DNA from: Shimia thalassica
GTDB lineage: Bacteria; Pseudomonadota; Alphaproteobacteria; Rhodobacterales; Rhodobacteraceae
Reading direction: 5' to 3'
Length of the DNA: 64,000 nt
Assembly (NCBI RefSeq): GCF_001458215.1
Contig: NZ_CYTW01000001.1
Span: 1,860,001-1,924,000, forward strand
Of the stretch, positions 38,401 through 40,999 are shown piece after piece. The notes beneath the pieces were generated by a model. The model was given only the letters and a program-made list of their open reading frames with translations. It was not told the DNA's origin and made no database searches. Made by a program: the position numbers and the translations under genes. Within the stretch, counting starts at the first letter, position 1; each line of letters starts with the position of its first letter.

Positions 38401-39095
38401 TTTCGGAGTACGGAGATCTGGCCTATGGCGGCGGCGGCCGTGATCTGTTGATTGCCAACACATCCCATGACCGAATGGTTGACTGGTCAGGCGAATTTAA
38501 CAACTTCGTTGTGCCATTCTCGCCCTTTGGAAACTGGACCGTTGTACGCTCTCCGGCCCCATGGATTCAGGAATTCCTGATGCAGGTGGGCCATAGCGAT
38601 GGCGCCGATCAAACCCGCGTCGAACAGGGGGCAGATCCTGAACGTCTGGGCGAACCTTACGGCGAATTGGGTATGGTCACACAGTCAGACGATGAATGGG
38701 GCGACAACACCGGATCACCAGACGGCGGACAGCCCGGAAACTCATCCGGCAAACGCGATGGTCGTGGTATCGAACCTGCGCCAGCGGCCACTGATCCGGC
38801 AACTGTAGATCTTGTGGCTGATCCTGCGCCCACGGCTTCGTTCCAAAAACTGTCGGTGTTCTCGTCCGAAACTGACGAAACCGAAGGCTGGATCGTTCAA
38901 ACGCAGGAAACCTTTGACGATGCGCCTGCCAACACCGCCGAGCAAGGCGTTGAAGTTGTGGAGCTTTTGATCGTTCCTGCACCTGCAAATGATGCTGGCA
39001 CCGATGCGACCGCGACACCGGATGAAGAAACAGAACTGGTGGATTGGGTCTGGGTTGCAAACACCGCCAAAGGGAACGGTAGCAAAAAGTCCTAA
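14436..39095 (+). CDS. Giant LEPR-XLL, adhesin-repeat and RTX-like surface protein (8219 residues)
   Basis: This single uninterrupted frame of 24,660 bases encodes a protein of roughly 0.8 MDa. Order of parts: a basic N-terminus (1-50) without a classical signal peptide; MEPRILLAADP at 54-64, an LEPR-XLL type signal; RTX-like GGDGxD patches to about 500; thousands of residues of Gly/Ala/Thr-rich beta-strand repeats (about 520-4500); an amphipathic segment (4530-4575); more beta-rich sequence; three Calx-beta-like modules (about 5943-6268); and an RTX-like array (about 6400-8010). The tail contains FNNFVVPFSPFGNWTVVRSP and an acidic, probably disordered end. I find only two Cys, at 7464 and 7639. 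The composition implies export and Ca-dependent folding outside the cell, as in biofilm or surface-layer adhesins. The three upstream genes are the likely export partners. A bidirectional terminator lies at 39120-39152. Confidence 0.93.
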   Translation: MAFPFGAGDRIRPDTSKKSKRRSYTTAVRELLARVHEKRRSERGARRLLNIEAMEPRILLAADPIFAYTLGDAGDYTLDLNHDTDADLYQVRILEDESGLVVASSEMEGLVNINITGSGDNDVLTVDFMFRPDPAFAINFDGGDGEDQLILEGPRFSTVTYDLGDDGSGTITQTHDTEDHIRTFVDVENVTDLTSADERIINDDVAGRGGVVTISDDDTEANGVSRVEMGPAGTLTTLDFIKSNGGGDYDNGVITFNLGDGDDQIRYEGIDAQLYQAATDLDGAGNPDVIITIDGGDGNDEIFGPQKDITWRITDENRGHVEGSFFQNIETLTGAEGNEDTFYFEFTSGLGDPGELIDRPGSFDGTINGGAGGKDTIVQQNAIFSGAATSASGTATINLHTFNYTGLEPAITIGGTIGGDDLTLQAAASAGRFELVTEGGAQYGGGDFASGAPLVINLGFGDDTFRLGLGLENWAGGLTVRGDFGSDLIEMNENLSTDGGDITMDAELIVVGNGAIIDSRVTSLLTAVSHGDITLMGGGSSVSGTRFAGAFSGQNPFSDPDEILEGAGIAVGGGAQLLAAEPQGTVGGISGGAVSITVDAGFSLDALAFTPVLNEKVAAAFIEIGDVVIRGGTVDISATADSGKAVEIEIDVDALLGLPDDESTDGEVEDGDIPLVVGGIQLAASELEGAIQEQIDDFPLLGAFATKIPVHLVRSVAIAQVNILSGAFIWAEDTLDIASEATSILEFTNPGLNIGFTFGESDATARTSVASGVTLVAGGDVTVESRSTNTIDVTTNIVSGLVVAKKKKTSSNAPRGFKRVKGPAIAMTLGDATTLAQTDIAEGALITGFNVTIDSNTSTEQSVSTKTRIVQPQANQGEAVSITLAFLDNTASTQVAGSLTATEDVTVSAEAINAETILGSKATTKSKPSLADQSPQQAAQQRLMANAGSAAGKWGGPGAFGLSAAVLVSENRLLAEALILDGGAVDAGGALAVTAHTEDNFRTTAIGGSKAGASVGLAGGVNVSMFDNDAVARIDGATITAASLTVDANAEVPNQVDFLDEIPAFLSAMGDLGDTLGAMPSISDAFGNVADNIDPEDPNRTRQAANTSIGVFQQYYDESLGPALTGVVDASTPFLGYANPAGGLPDKVATSYVAASAAAGNDDTGTSGKFALSGAVNVMMIANKATAGIGSGAMVTITGAEGATVRSRGLIETVDIVGPPNIKAIFTGATKSDGSSVGGSFSYVEKTNEADSYIADGAQIIVTHGLVVDADTRQFVMNLTDAGGSGDDLNFQGSVSINDHTNTARAWIEDGAMVGADTVTVDADHSATMLSFGVAFAKGGSTGVGASAAVNDMTNTTLAMIGNIEDGTIPTDPAFVAGVSAAGDVTVEADSVNLGLVIALAASKPDSGSSSPAPDPANNSTPPAVNQNSVTANSNGVDVAGGTAGLGISGAVGINLVGQTTEAVISDTSVTSGGSVTVHAETSGPVVAVSIPLTMITGSGDGGAGDTAIAGGVGATVFDRTTRAAIESGSVTTTGTGNVLVEAETRSESVGFVVGGAGGSQADTSIAGSVNVTVADDTTEALIGSAAVVTSGGDVTVTAKDYGISVNVAGAAADSNRTSVGAAFDIGIFTDDVDARIDGDVTADGDVLVNAENFSLIVSLAASVGSADSGLGLAGSVGFNFVDSDVTAQIGGSVSALGSVGVLADDDLIAIGVVGGFASGSTGIGIAPGTLVVDHETTATITGTANVVALGQGAGLQFRGATQRGVMVGADTDDSLFMVSVAGAKADQVAVAGSVATTVVTGTTQASIEGGARINADPADPDAAEIAPGAHLAQGVLVDARAHTLQITLSGGVAKGGTGAVGAAFGVQTMDRDVLSFIGTGATVEAKGNVGVSAFSNDVLINFAVGGAQSQSFAGAGSVSLGVLDRSTNAYIDGTVLSDGSVSIYADSDLFGAMVAGAIALSGSSGAVGIAAAPLVTLSETRAEIRGNANVTANGNSAITQTVNGDTRTLRGVDVFANDRVLSNTLAISGSSSSGSFAGAGSFSGSFLFGTDEDINTDTPVASLEYEDPETSGDASITEASIDGGATVTTEGNVSVRANAFAEAAAMTGAIAASAGSTGVGLSGGVIARKSITRAFIGDATIVAAGNVGATILPDDDGTRTVRGVDVSADSDLVIVGLTVGGSGAGGFAGAGAITVVVTDDETQALIGAGADITTDGNVTIAADSDLILLFGSGAVALGSSGGIGASIAVSVTLSETLAEIDAGANVTARALRDASVVPDDEGTRSIRGVDVYADSFFVVTGITMAGAGGGSGLSGAGTINTVVQTDTTRARIGALSTADGGVASPDATTILTAGSVSLEADSDAVIVPLSGGLSSGNGAAFGATIVTLTRIADTEALVGREASVTATGTHQNTILDTGVTRNIRGVDLVASSSPVLVAAGLAGALGSSGAAAGVISVVTNTENVRARVEGATVSTDGNLTVFADTRTGLDGLSAYDLGDAVIEPVSSAVLVAGAGSIAVDSGAAGVGGSIGTVVADHTVEAKIHGNSAIVANGTTGGTDRALTGASQRVARGVDVVAQSGIFASALTVAGGASSSVGVAGAVSSTTVTETTTARVTGGSVTTDGNLTVLANSDSTLETLAGGIGGGGTAGVGAGAAVSVHTDTTTAAIDGTTNITASGRLGSTTMPMGNELGDGPTTQSSSFGVAVSAVSNELIITSAIGAGGSGTVGVAGSGAVTVQNETTHAWIGAGVTVANTGAGSQQDAAVLARDVSFVVSGGGAAAAGGSVGASAGAGAQSSVKNTQAWIAGDVSVRDDITVRALSEDTSVVVAVSGSGAPYGSMAGAASVLSIDNTTHAVISSTADLTAGDTISVVALDETIADVVAGAASGGLVSGAGSAGVTVINKNTKAEVEGGASLTSSGSGSGVLGLTGDIGVDFEAEPDSEHEISVSQSGASSTEAAGQGFNDEGFDQERVSSAQTGMVNGISIQSVSTDSIETFSVNGSGGAGAIALGGTVNVISNETEALVGNGAELTTNGTGDDIKIGANSDSYALNIMAAVAVGGTAGAPGASAAVFGNRTEARVTGATLDSAGDVVIAASGTDDALAVTLAFAGGGTVAGGVSANAVVITSEVTSGIDGAADVDAAYNVVVAAEHSSDVDVIAGAAGVSGGTGFGAGVNVVVVDKTTNAFIAGSAQVDANAGGSGVSVLNGGLSGTNDRYDDGDALTRSTEEGVLITSESDEDIFVFGAAAGIGATAGLAGAIAVTVVDSDTSAFVGGSAGVNQNATGDSSQDVVIAAGNTLELFVGNGALAVGLAGGAGGALGVGVIRSDTSAYTASGTNVRAGGDVTVGAAEIMDVDQIVISGSGGAAAFAASVSVLSFGNELNSTQTTEISSGGVDAMDEADDATSTSWSGSILGGFATSDGSEDVDGTGQPSATSRLGSVMSNANTVVGSETSVSAASDATSRVTTQGTDAFVAGNVEAGGNVKIQANERIDLDTDAGTVAVGLASLGAGITVNTIARTTTASIDGTGSVSAGRIAGSSRVDVLSDMRINVDSVSILASGGLAGALGASVVVHNDASGANAEIYGDVSDGDTVRLLASSERDITLSSSQAAGGSYVGGASVSTLDITGTTQARVGSASDVGGGTFGGVARFDIDAKGDTISNLTGRSLSGGIGNGSLNEVRTTVGGTVLADVNAATVNISGAFTVDAESDVTSTVTLVGFSLSGVSLGSSRAAVTINPNVTAQVRGASDIDAGSVSVLANSDHEGNAIANASAGAVGSISEVEANATIAGSLTASLSGSGMTVDAGSVTVDAASKADADAESRGINGGALTVGESEAIASVTPTITAQIGGGAVITATGDVTVLARHNVAFDGTVLTEVGDYGLDASAVSQASAGALVGLSGARANATSSATLVSQATSGTVRAGSLNVRSMGDITGFADATSVIGALIGGGTSNSTVTVGGSNTARIDGTTVDNTGIVSVLALDGVDADADATAGAGGLAAGVGGASNSTVIRSVNAMIQGNSANVSGSDVTVAAVSMVQSEAVTSGVAGGAVAVGNSNATSTVVATVRAEIKEAALVEATTGDVTVNAFFNVSDANGNGRVTDAARASSTTSVGGAGSISSSNVTASSTANVWAGFGASAVVTADDDILVTGRTFNEADAVANNNATGLISGGNASGTSSTTTNVDVEVGNGTVLTAGDLAQIRAFAVAETRNSVTGGSAGLLTAGSSSGTTNMTTTADARMGTNSRIDANDAELIARTFADAISRVTGSSGQELGETLSALFSGDFANVSVPSIAAAGGALADVNITSDSNVDVNSGAVVNAGRNATLFAANRINLDIAVSMQTGGAVASSSTAYVLTDIDTDADVILRTGSQILAGSTVDIDALNEVGGTQEAQSNTRVTLAGAFSTAVSKLTIGTNADKAQARVLQQGTARIEGGELIKIDAFGNALNNPDAAIGNEVISRAISNADTTVLATANAEAFGTAFGQSIVDMADDAVMVSRAVDIDGSSNLLITEVAAAEASGVITKIVEVVREVVRKVTKWLPWPLDAIVEWVTDTVIDLVTVFEFADSNAETTTVGDTADDIVDLRGSIYLGDGTDKLLRVNADGSIDPVSNVGASINSSRILVDDIVNDSGGTLDIRLVRGVVSGDADVYLPKLLTSVTIENNTSRDLHIQRVEMISDNAGEPDINVVDSRPAPADVQPGFNIRNAGGDFTTFTVRNFSTNAGSDVLFLDNISNVAAIFDFRAYGGNITQAAGITLVAGDAGQMFATDLNSGILVPAVTIIADRGSIGTVSNPFYLEMIRGRDFRDGTIAYDPINFVGRAGDDLYLEVQGTNVSFLGSTPITTPADGILLDMQAGDQLDFTGLEGRLTRVTVEAGSQPNTFITARTDYTVEGQYEVLNGTSTGGNVMLEVLGQSSMGIGHVSAVNGSATLIAGGNLTDRNATSSSDVTARSIFLTSRFGGIGSASNAFDFDSSNNALGSVNATAPGAIVLNETSGDMRVGQILSNSTVTLTSAGGIVDASNDGVADVIGTTLVLAASNGHIGSSSNSLDVNSNRLGSVSARSIHLNETSGHMVAGSVAASAGNVILNVAGGNLYVETISANGDAILTTPAGSVLDGTASTAAGILSNGLSITASGSIGTAGDFLEVDTSRGVMSYSDLDAGTGIFVSETSGSFNVMRAEADTGNVALRADAWTLRLRAGGLITAHNGVVDLDAASEIVLEYGTAVTASGHASLDAARAVSLRTDATITAQTVAITGATVEFGEGSQTRSTSGSASGNSVSVVSTTGGISILANAALSNQSGTGYFNAASSLASGTGSTVNMGYLRMNAGGAISTGVDSSLLGRTGYNLTGASMTHGERALLTTGAGQNGTIGLSGALTTQQESTISAGSTLTLNVGRLSHGPNAVMDATNNVAASVAGDATLDVKSMVSAGTNVSMTVGATLHAMQDAMVTGGVNVDLMASNAVFETGSVMTAGNTLSIAAADTLSQNLGATFTSGSLIVLSIDLGDVDAAGGIMALNGALDSLAITLLGGADNDIFNIEVTSIDGNTELLAGDGDDEINLIELPSMTTLRDGVRDTFSVDGQGGTDVTTIDLTGVSDVIVNNSDSGAPNDGLDRMLIRTTDQDDTILVRRNFIALMQSDGAGGFLNSLERINYDQSINARVRVESGVGNDMFAMDDNSALMTLDGGVGDDTFQIGQMFGADRLVPNVAAGDEIATIETTLGWLSRGNSVSTILYGGLGNDNFRVYSNQAGLRMEGEAGNDVFVLRAFLLNTSEGGSSLVGQSALNAGSGDDEIRYNVNAPVDIDGGAGFDKVVAVGSEGADNFLVTKDGIFGAGLTVTLSGVEEALEVDGLEGDDNFYVLSTQSGVTTRLIGGVGSDTFNIGGSVLEDIISAPNGGQSGIINHFADANELTDPDYVNLVGQGIDLIVKPANSDPVIIEQSGPDTAVSEGSGNIDTYTIQMPNAPIGTGSVAYITISAAQASTALPTGSRTVLVSLDGVNFADQAVASFDNTNWNDLRTVYVRAVDDTAEDGSRVALISHSIISNEAELNGIRLEDIKVDLQDDDKAEIVVTRTGADTVVHEGGMTDTYSVSLSRQPDAGEIVTVALDVDADVSLNATSLQFDETNWNTAQIVTVTATDDTTEENREEFDIVHSVTSSTGAFAAEDVDLDVEVIDNDTASVIVTETDGSTVVSTGTNGDDSYAVQLSRAPVGSVTVSVEGDGQTLLSSSDARFVAGTLTFDASNWDQPVIIDVAVDPTTPLADPENPIRVVSARPHLVDGIQGPLILEGDAGPDSRSISPAIILPTEIDLPLGERPPVDDTGEDVDRVNVFNDSSNAADTGLLTATNLSGLGMGGALTLNEGTTQDPVPVTYQGGITYANMDIFEVLLGRSNDTFVIESTATDTITAIHGGGGDDTITAHSHDGPLVIYGDTSASNLRYSSEQGNLTENGYAYGADGNDLIDISGTSTTVVVDAGGGNDTVFGGSAGDHIAGGDGQDDLSGNGGADHIYGDSRFEVNLVTRVTSTDVSQGGDADTISGGAGSDLIFGDHGLILQPGLFKVLTTQGVISATSANAAEGGADYITSVSGNDTLIGGSSGDTLTGSGGADALFGDHVDLIIASGTLVQAQSIFASEGRGGADSITANSGSDIVFGGEGRDTLSGGHGADLIIGDNGIAIFDNGSLQSASSSLENLGSGDADRILSGSGYDSVIGGEGGDTIINSGVGGILIGDNGEILLDNGILQSIRTTDSVATTGGNDLITAYSGEEVVLAGVGADSVRSGSGDDFVIGDNGIALFEGGLLSSFETMLPDIGGNDRISTYTGNDTVFGGAGNDTVYTSDGDDVVVGDGAIGLFTAGVLDHLSTKSSGIGGRDRIFSGIGDDTVFGGADNDRIVTKEGADVVLGDEGEAIFNLDGDLSTLDMLRSLNGLTIGGWDFIETGLGDDTVFGGFYSDRIVSAEGDDLVVGDSGILIQVNSAPITLRTLDDTAGGTDDIQAGEGNNVVLGGRANDQITSGAGHDVVIGDAGAVTWSQLLGETTIERIETSDAGPSWGHDQIDVGNGDNVVLAGVGRDTVDSGDGGDVILGDNGVVIFNAGSVVTVRSSSSTLGASDLIRSGAGNDTVLGGTGADTIQTSAGDDLVIGDSGEVSYTDGVLQIAQTRFEGLGGGNDLIQTDSGADTVLAGDGADTVESGLQDDIVLGDQGQITWDMDGLRPVEIVTRLPEIGGVDLIDTDEGDDILLGGTAGDSMDAGDGADVLFGDHAEILLQFGVVTSMRSIDTTRGGNDTMLSGTGDDIAVGGFGEDVIRGAAGMDILFGDAARLDSFALDGDASSLDVVEVIAPTDGGADDIDGGDDNDAIFGGTGADLLLGGLGNDLAFGDHGRIERLENGSIDLSQLPLTTAAALPFSFTSIATSGDDAGDGDRIIMGAGDDIALGGQGADLISGGLGADDIIGGHNVCGGFDGDDVIDADEGDDVVAGDNADILRRDDTLDQRLRSLNGETLYQIDPVTGYIASGYAPDVSAVWEPSLDGVQGRDIALLDHSENASPETWGNDLIAGGADSDRLFGQRGNDTVMGDGSIDFDAVGGPVAEQGGLVSDGSDYIEGGGDDDILIGGLGQDDLIGGSSLMFLGESCGDPLGETLIDGADTIYGGDGLDTTRNSLGDTSESGHARDADVILGDNGNIFRIIANNSALHYQWDTYGDTGVERIDVRAIEYAAYTPGGDLSDIGGDDWIHGEGGDDTIHGMSGDDTIYAGAQNDDVIGGAGDDWISGGTGHDGTLGDDGKILTSRNGLTEALIGLTSARSEEIVSTQASAFHAILNPLGELTKTADLEPWDLGGNDLIYGGLGDDSIHGGAGQDGLSGAEALAEFYDAPSDWRPEIDAVTGRLVVPDGYFDVNNALARIDGHVLNFNSDEGELTPMAREWAKGDGDDKLFGDIGFDWIMGGTGRDHLWGGLGGDILNLDDVLDTNGGANDAPDAASTDISEYGDLAYGGGGRDLLIANTSHDRMVDWSGEFNNFVVPFSPFGNWTVVRSPAPWIQEFLMQVGHSDGADQTRVEQGADPERLGEPYGELGMVTQSDDEWGDNTGSPDGGQPGNSSGKRDGRGIEPAPAATDPATVDLVADPAPTASFQKLSVFSSETDETEGWIVQTQETFDDAPANTAEQGVEVVELLIVPAPANDAGTDATATPDEETELVDWVWVANTAKGNGSKKS
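14595..14627 (+). other. LEPR-XLL type N-terminal signal (codes for residues 54-64)
   Basis: The motif reads EAMEPRILLAADP, with Met in place of the usual Leu. It is preceded by about 45 mostly basic residues (RRSYTTAVRELLARVHEKRR and following). LEPR-XLL signals are known from the N-terminus of very large repetitive surface proteins in Proteobacteria and other bacteria. The small AAD residues after it could be a processing site, but that is inference. Confidence 0.85.
14820..15930 (+). repeat. N-terminal RTX-like glycine/aspartate patches of the giant protein
   Basis: Short Ca-binding-like motifs occur at intervals: GGDGEDQLILEG, LGDGDDQIRYEG, DGGDGNDEIFG, GFGDDTFRLGLG and FGSDLIEMNE. They are too scattered to form one continuous beta-roll, unlike the C-terminal array. 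They may cap the start of the repeat rod. Confidence 0.6.
16000..28000 (+). repeat. Long beta-strand adhesin repeat region of the giant protein
   Basis: About 4000 residues are built of diverged repeats rich in Gly, Ala, Ser, Thr, Val and Asp. The recurring pattern is 'T-x-A-x-I-x-G ... V-T/S-x-x-G-D/N-V-T-V-x-A-x-S ... GG-x-A-G-x-G'. This strand-turn pattern is typical of filamentous adhesins with beta-helix or stacked beta folds. Non-repetitive insertions interrupt it, for example at about 17590-17880 (contains QQYYDESLGPALTGVVD) and about 18650-18740 (Ser/Pro-rich). DNA identity between repeats is low, so the array looks old rather than recently expanded. Confidence 0.8.
19700..22600 (+). 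repeat. Series of about 140-residue repeats with an RGVDVxA signature
   Basis: Each unit begins with a Thr/Arg-rich turn and RGVDV-x-A-x-S, continues through an Ala/Gly/Ser hinge and ends with an A-x-I-G-x-G-A strand. Signatures are seen near 19728 (RGVMVGAD), 20468 (RGVDVFAN), 20923 (RGVDVSAD), 21299 (RGVDVYAD), 21709 (RGVDLVAS) and 22150 (RGVDVVAQ). The spacing is about 380-450 bases over the last four. More distant relatives follow near 22550, 23386 and 24127. Confidence 0.7.
28023..28160 (+). other. Amphipathic/tryptophan-rich segment inside the giant protein (residues 4530-4575)
   Basis: Segments such as IVEVVREVVRKVTKWLPWP and AIVEWVTDTVIDLVTVFEF form a helical, hydrophobic and charged stretch with three Trp in an otherwise beta-rich, Trp-poor protein. 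It separates the first adhesin block from the later part. It could be a membrane-interacting or oligomerisation helix; no function is established. Confidence 0.5.
31030..32130 (+). repeat. Central RTX-like patches of the giant protein
   Basis: Motifs such as LLGGADNDIFNIE, LAGDGDDEINLIE, GGVGDDTFQIG, GGLGNDNFRVYS, EGEAGNDVFVLR and GGVGSDTFNIGG recur, and lie just before the Calx-beta-like modules. They resemble beta-roll calcium-binding turns, but spaced by longer strands than in the C-terminal array. Confidence 0.65.
32262..33240 (+). repeat. Three Calx-beta-like modules of the giant protein
   Basis: Three modules of about 105 residues begin with V/I-x-V/I-x-x-T/S-G-x-D-T-x-V-x-E/S-G (near 32262, 32658 and 32994). 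Each continues with a YxVxLSRxP strand, LxFDxxNW and a D-D-T/S ending. This is the Calx-beta / DUF4347-adjacent type of immunoglobulin-like fold common in large secreted adhesins. Confidence 0.6.
33640..38460 (+). repeat. C-terminal RTX-like array with about 15 long units
   Basis: Units of about 60-75 residues combine nonapeptide-like calcium turns (GGNDxI, GxGxDTVFGGxGxDxI) with a conserved hinge GDxG followed by a strand (e.g. IGDNGIAIF, VGDSGILIQ, LGDNGVVIF, IGDSGEVSY, LGDQGQITW, FGDHAEILL). The hinges recur from about 34095 to 36900, then less regular blocks continue to 38460. The array should fold on binding extracellular calcium. The two Cys codons (36825-36827 and 37350-37352) sit in its last third. 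Confidence 0.82.
34440..35430 (+). other. Low-GC, codon-atypical block within the RTX array
   Basis: Between about 34440 and 35430 (residues about 6669-6999) the coding sequence becomes visibly AT-richer. It uses ATA, CTA, TTA, AGA and GGA codons that are rare elsewhere in the giant gene (for instance ata att ggc, ctagcg, ccatag). The protein pattern (GDNG hinges, GGNDxI turns) continues without a break. This suggests that a repeat block was imported or exchanged by recombination from a lower-GC source. Confidence 0.65.
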
Positions 39096-39119
39096 GTCAC
39101 TGAGCCATACATGAACCGT

Positions 39120-39152
39120 AAAAATGCCCTGCTCATTCAGCGGGGCATTTTT
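39120..39152. terminator. Bidirectional terminator between the giant gene and the convergent adaptor gene
   Basis: AAAAATGCCC (39120-39129) and GGGCATTTTT (39143-39152) form a perfect 10-bp stem with A/T runs on both outer sides. It therefore can end transcription from both the giant gene (+) and the HlyD-type gene (-). Confidence 0.85.
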
Positions 39153-39153
39153 G

Positions 39154-39948
39154 TCAGAGACGGGCGCGGCATCTTACACCCGCCGGCAGGGCCCCATCAG
39201 GATTGGGAAGGACAAGACGCATCCCGAAGGTGGCCGAAGCCGCATCAAAGACCTGATCGATCACATCCACCGTCGCCACAAGCGGTGTCTCAGGCGCGGT
39301 GTTCAAGAGAACCTCGACTTCGTCGCCAATGGCCAGCTTTCCAGCCATCGACTGTGGCACAAAAATCTCAACATACAGCGGATCCAAAGCAGCGATTGTC
39401 AACAGAGGGGCTTGTTCACTGGCATATTCACCGGGGTCGATATTACGAGCGGTGACAAGGCCTTCAATCGTGCTTTTCACGGCACGCTGGGTCATCAATT
39501 CCTGAACACGGGCGTGCTCGATCTTGGCAAGGTCGTGCTCTGTGAACAGGCGATCACGTTCCTGATACAACGCCAATAGTTCGGCATCGACGCGGTCCAC
39601 TTCCCTTTGCGCTATCAAATTGCGTTCATAAAGGCTTTCGACCCGTACCAGCTGTGCTTCAAGAACTTCAATTCTTGCCTTTACACCATTGATTTGATTA
39701 AGGTCTTCAGCCCTGCGCGCGGCCAGTGCGACCTGTGCGCGGATGGAGCTGTCTCGCAATTTGACAAGAAGATCCCCTTCGACAACCGTGCTTCCGCGAT
39801 CCACCAGAACCGTTTCGACAAGTCCGGGAAATTCGACAGAGACATCAATGACTTGACTTGGAACTGCGATGCAGGAACCGACCTCGAGTGCGAGAACAGG
39901 TAGTGGACAAAGGATAAGGCAAGCGCCAGCTTTGAGTGTGCGAAGCAT
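39154..39948 (-). CDS. Periplasmic adaptor subunit (HlyD/RND type)
   Basis: This 264-residue protein starts at 39948, where a signal peptide begins (MLRTLKAGACLILCPLPVLA) behind a gggaaaa ribosome site; the open frame extends further upstream, but that part has no gene character. After the signal comes a lipoyl-like half (VEFPGLVETVLVDRGSTVVEG), a coiled-coil hairpin of about 80 residues (LIAQREVDRVDAELLALYQE), the second lipoyl half and a beta-barrel ending near FGMRLVLPNPDGALPAGVRC. It is shorter than most adaptors and lacks a C-terminal membrane-proximal domain. No pump gene is adjacent; its position opposite the giant gene suggests that it belongs to the same export system. Confidence 0.82.
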   Translation of the reverse strand: MLRTLKAGACLILCPLPVLALEVGSCIAVPSQVIDVSVEFPGLVETVLVDRGSTVVEGDLLVKLRDSSIRAQVALAARRAEDLNQINGVKARIEVLEAQLVRVESLYERNLIAQREVDRVDAELLALYQERDRLFTEHDLAKIEHARVQELMTQRAVKSTIEGLVTARNIDPGEYASEQAPLLTIAALDPLYVEIFVPQSMAGKLAIGDEVEVLLNTAPETPLVATVDVIDQVFDAASATFGMRLVLPNPDGALPAGVRCRARL

Positions 39949-40128
39949 GTTTTTTCCCAATGAACGTTGATCGAGCGTATCGGAGATATGGGACCTGTGG
40001 CAACGGAGAGTTTCCTGAATTCGTGAATAATCCTTCTTGGCGCATGGCTTAGAGTATCCTAGGCTGTTCAACAGCCCGAAACAAAATGACTTTCTACATA
40101 AACACTCTTCGGTGCAGGGAGATAATAA

Positions 40129-40899
40129 ATGGACACTCAATTGCTTTTCTACAAAAAGGCCGTTCCCGTCACGAGCGAGGCACACAAAGACGTGTCGATA
40201 CGCGCAGCTGGCCACTACGGTTTTGCCAAGGAAGCGAATTCCGTGCCATTGGTTGCCGCCGAGTTCAGAGCGGCCGCGTCTGATTGTACAATCGTGTTTG
40301 CAGGACAGGGCGATGAAATGATGCCCGTTGTCATTCTGGGGATGCGGGACAAACAAAACCTCTATGTGAATGAAGATGGTACTTGGAACGGACGCTATGT
40401 TCCGGCCTTTATGCGGCGGTATCCTTTTGTCTTTGCGACCGCCGAAGACGGGGCATCTTTCACCCTGTTTGTTGATGAGGACTATGAAGGCATCAACAAG
40501 AACGGAGAAGGCGAAAAGCTTTTCGACAGCCGTGGCGAGCGCTCTATGTATCTGTCGCAGGTTCTTGATTTCATGCGTGAGTATCAGTCACAATTCGCGC
40601 GCACCCGCGCGTTTTGCCAACGCCTTGTCGAGCATAAACTGCTTGAACCGATGCATGCCCAATACACCATGCCCGACGGGTCTCCGGGGCGTTTGTCCGG
40701 ATTTTCAGCCGTCAACCGTGACAAGTTGAAAGAGCTGTCGGGCGAAACCCTCGAAAAGATGCTGCGCAGTGATGAGCTCGAGCTTTTGTTTGTGCATCTC
40801 CAGTCGATGAACAACCTTCAGCCGCTTTTGGAAAAGACCGCCAAGGCGATGCAGTCTGATGAGGACGCGCCGGAAGCAGACACCAAAGAAGACGCATGA
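40129..40899 (+). CDS. SapC family protein
   Basis: This 256-residue protein is of the SapC family, named after a surface-array-linked gene of Campylobacter. Family hallmarks include an early YKKAVPV, the middle segment RYVPAFMRRYPFVFA, FTLFVDEDYEGINK and a C-terminal helix with LRSDELELLFVHLQSM. No signal peptide or membrane helix is seen, so it is probably cytoplasmic. A ggagata ribosome site precedes ATG 40129. It is divergent from the adaptor gene (180-base gap). SapC genes often accompany large RTX or S-layer-like proteins, which fits a role in handling the giant protein, but no activity is known. Confidence 0.88.
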   Translation: MDTQLLFYKKAVPVTSEAHKDVSIRAAGHYGFAKEANSVPLVAAEFRAAASDCTIVFAGQGDEMMPVVILGMRDKQNLYVNEDGTWNGRYVPAFMRRYPFVFATAEDGASFTLFVDEDYEGINKNGEGEKLFDSRGERSMYLSQVLDFMREYQSQFARTRAFCQRLVEHKLLEPMHAQYTMPDGSPGRLSGFSAVNRDKLKELSGETLEKMLRSDELELLFVHLQSMNNLQPLLEKTAKAMQSDEDAPEADTKEDA

Positions 40900-40917
40900 T
40901 CCTGTTTGATTGATACG

Positions 40918-40956
40918 GGCCCCGGGTGAACAGCTGTTTTCATCCGGGGCCTTTTT
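40918..40956 (+). terminator. Terminator after the SapC gene
   Basis: GGCCCCGGGTGA (40918-40929) pairs with TCATCCGGGGCC (40940-40951), with one mismatch, and is followed by five T. This is a classical rho-independent terminator. Confidence 0.85.
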
Positions 40957-40999
40957 CATTGACCGCCAGCGCAGCCGAAAACAGGAAGCGGAGGCGCGC

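Noticed and set aside
33640-38460. A CRISPR-like or tandem DNA repeat
   Set aside because: The repeats are at protein level; the DNA units are diverged and vary in length, with no conserved spacer-repeat pattern.
14915-38945. Many long open frames antisense or out of frame to the giant gene (for example 20267-21286, 26084-27223 and 36780-37778 on -)
   Set aside because: They follow the composition of the repeat gene, have no ribosome sites or known domains, and show no own codon bias; they are shadows of a GC-rich repetitive gene.
8078-40956. A genomic island integrated at tRNA-Ser
   Set aside because: No integrase, no second copy of the tRNA 3' end and no IS were seen; the giant gene's overall composition resembles the flanks apart from the 34440-35430 block.
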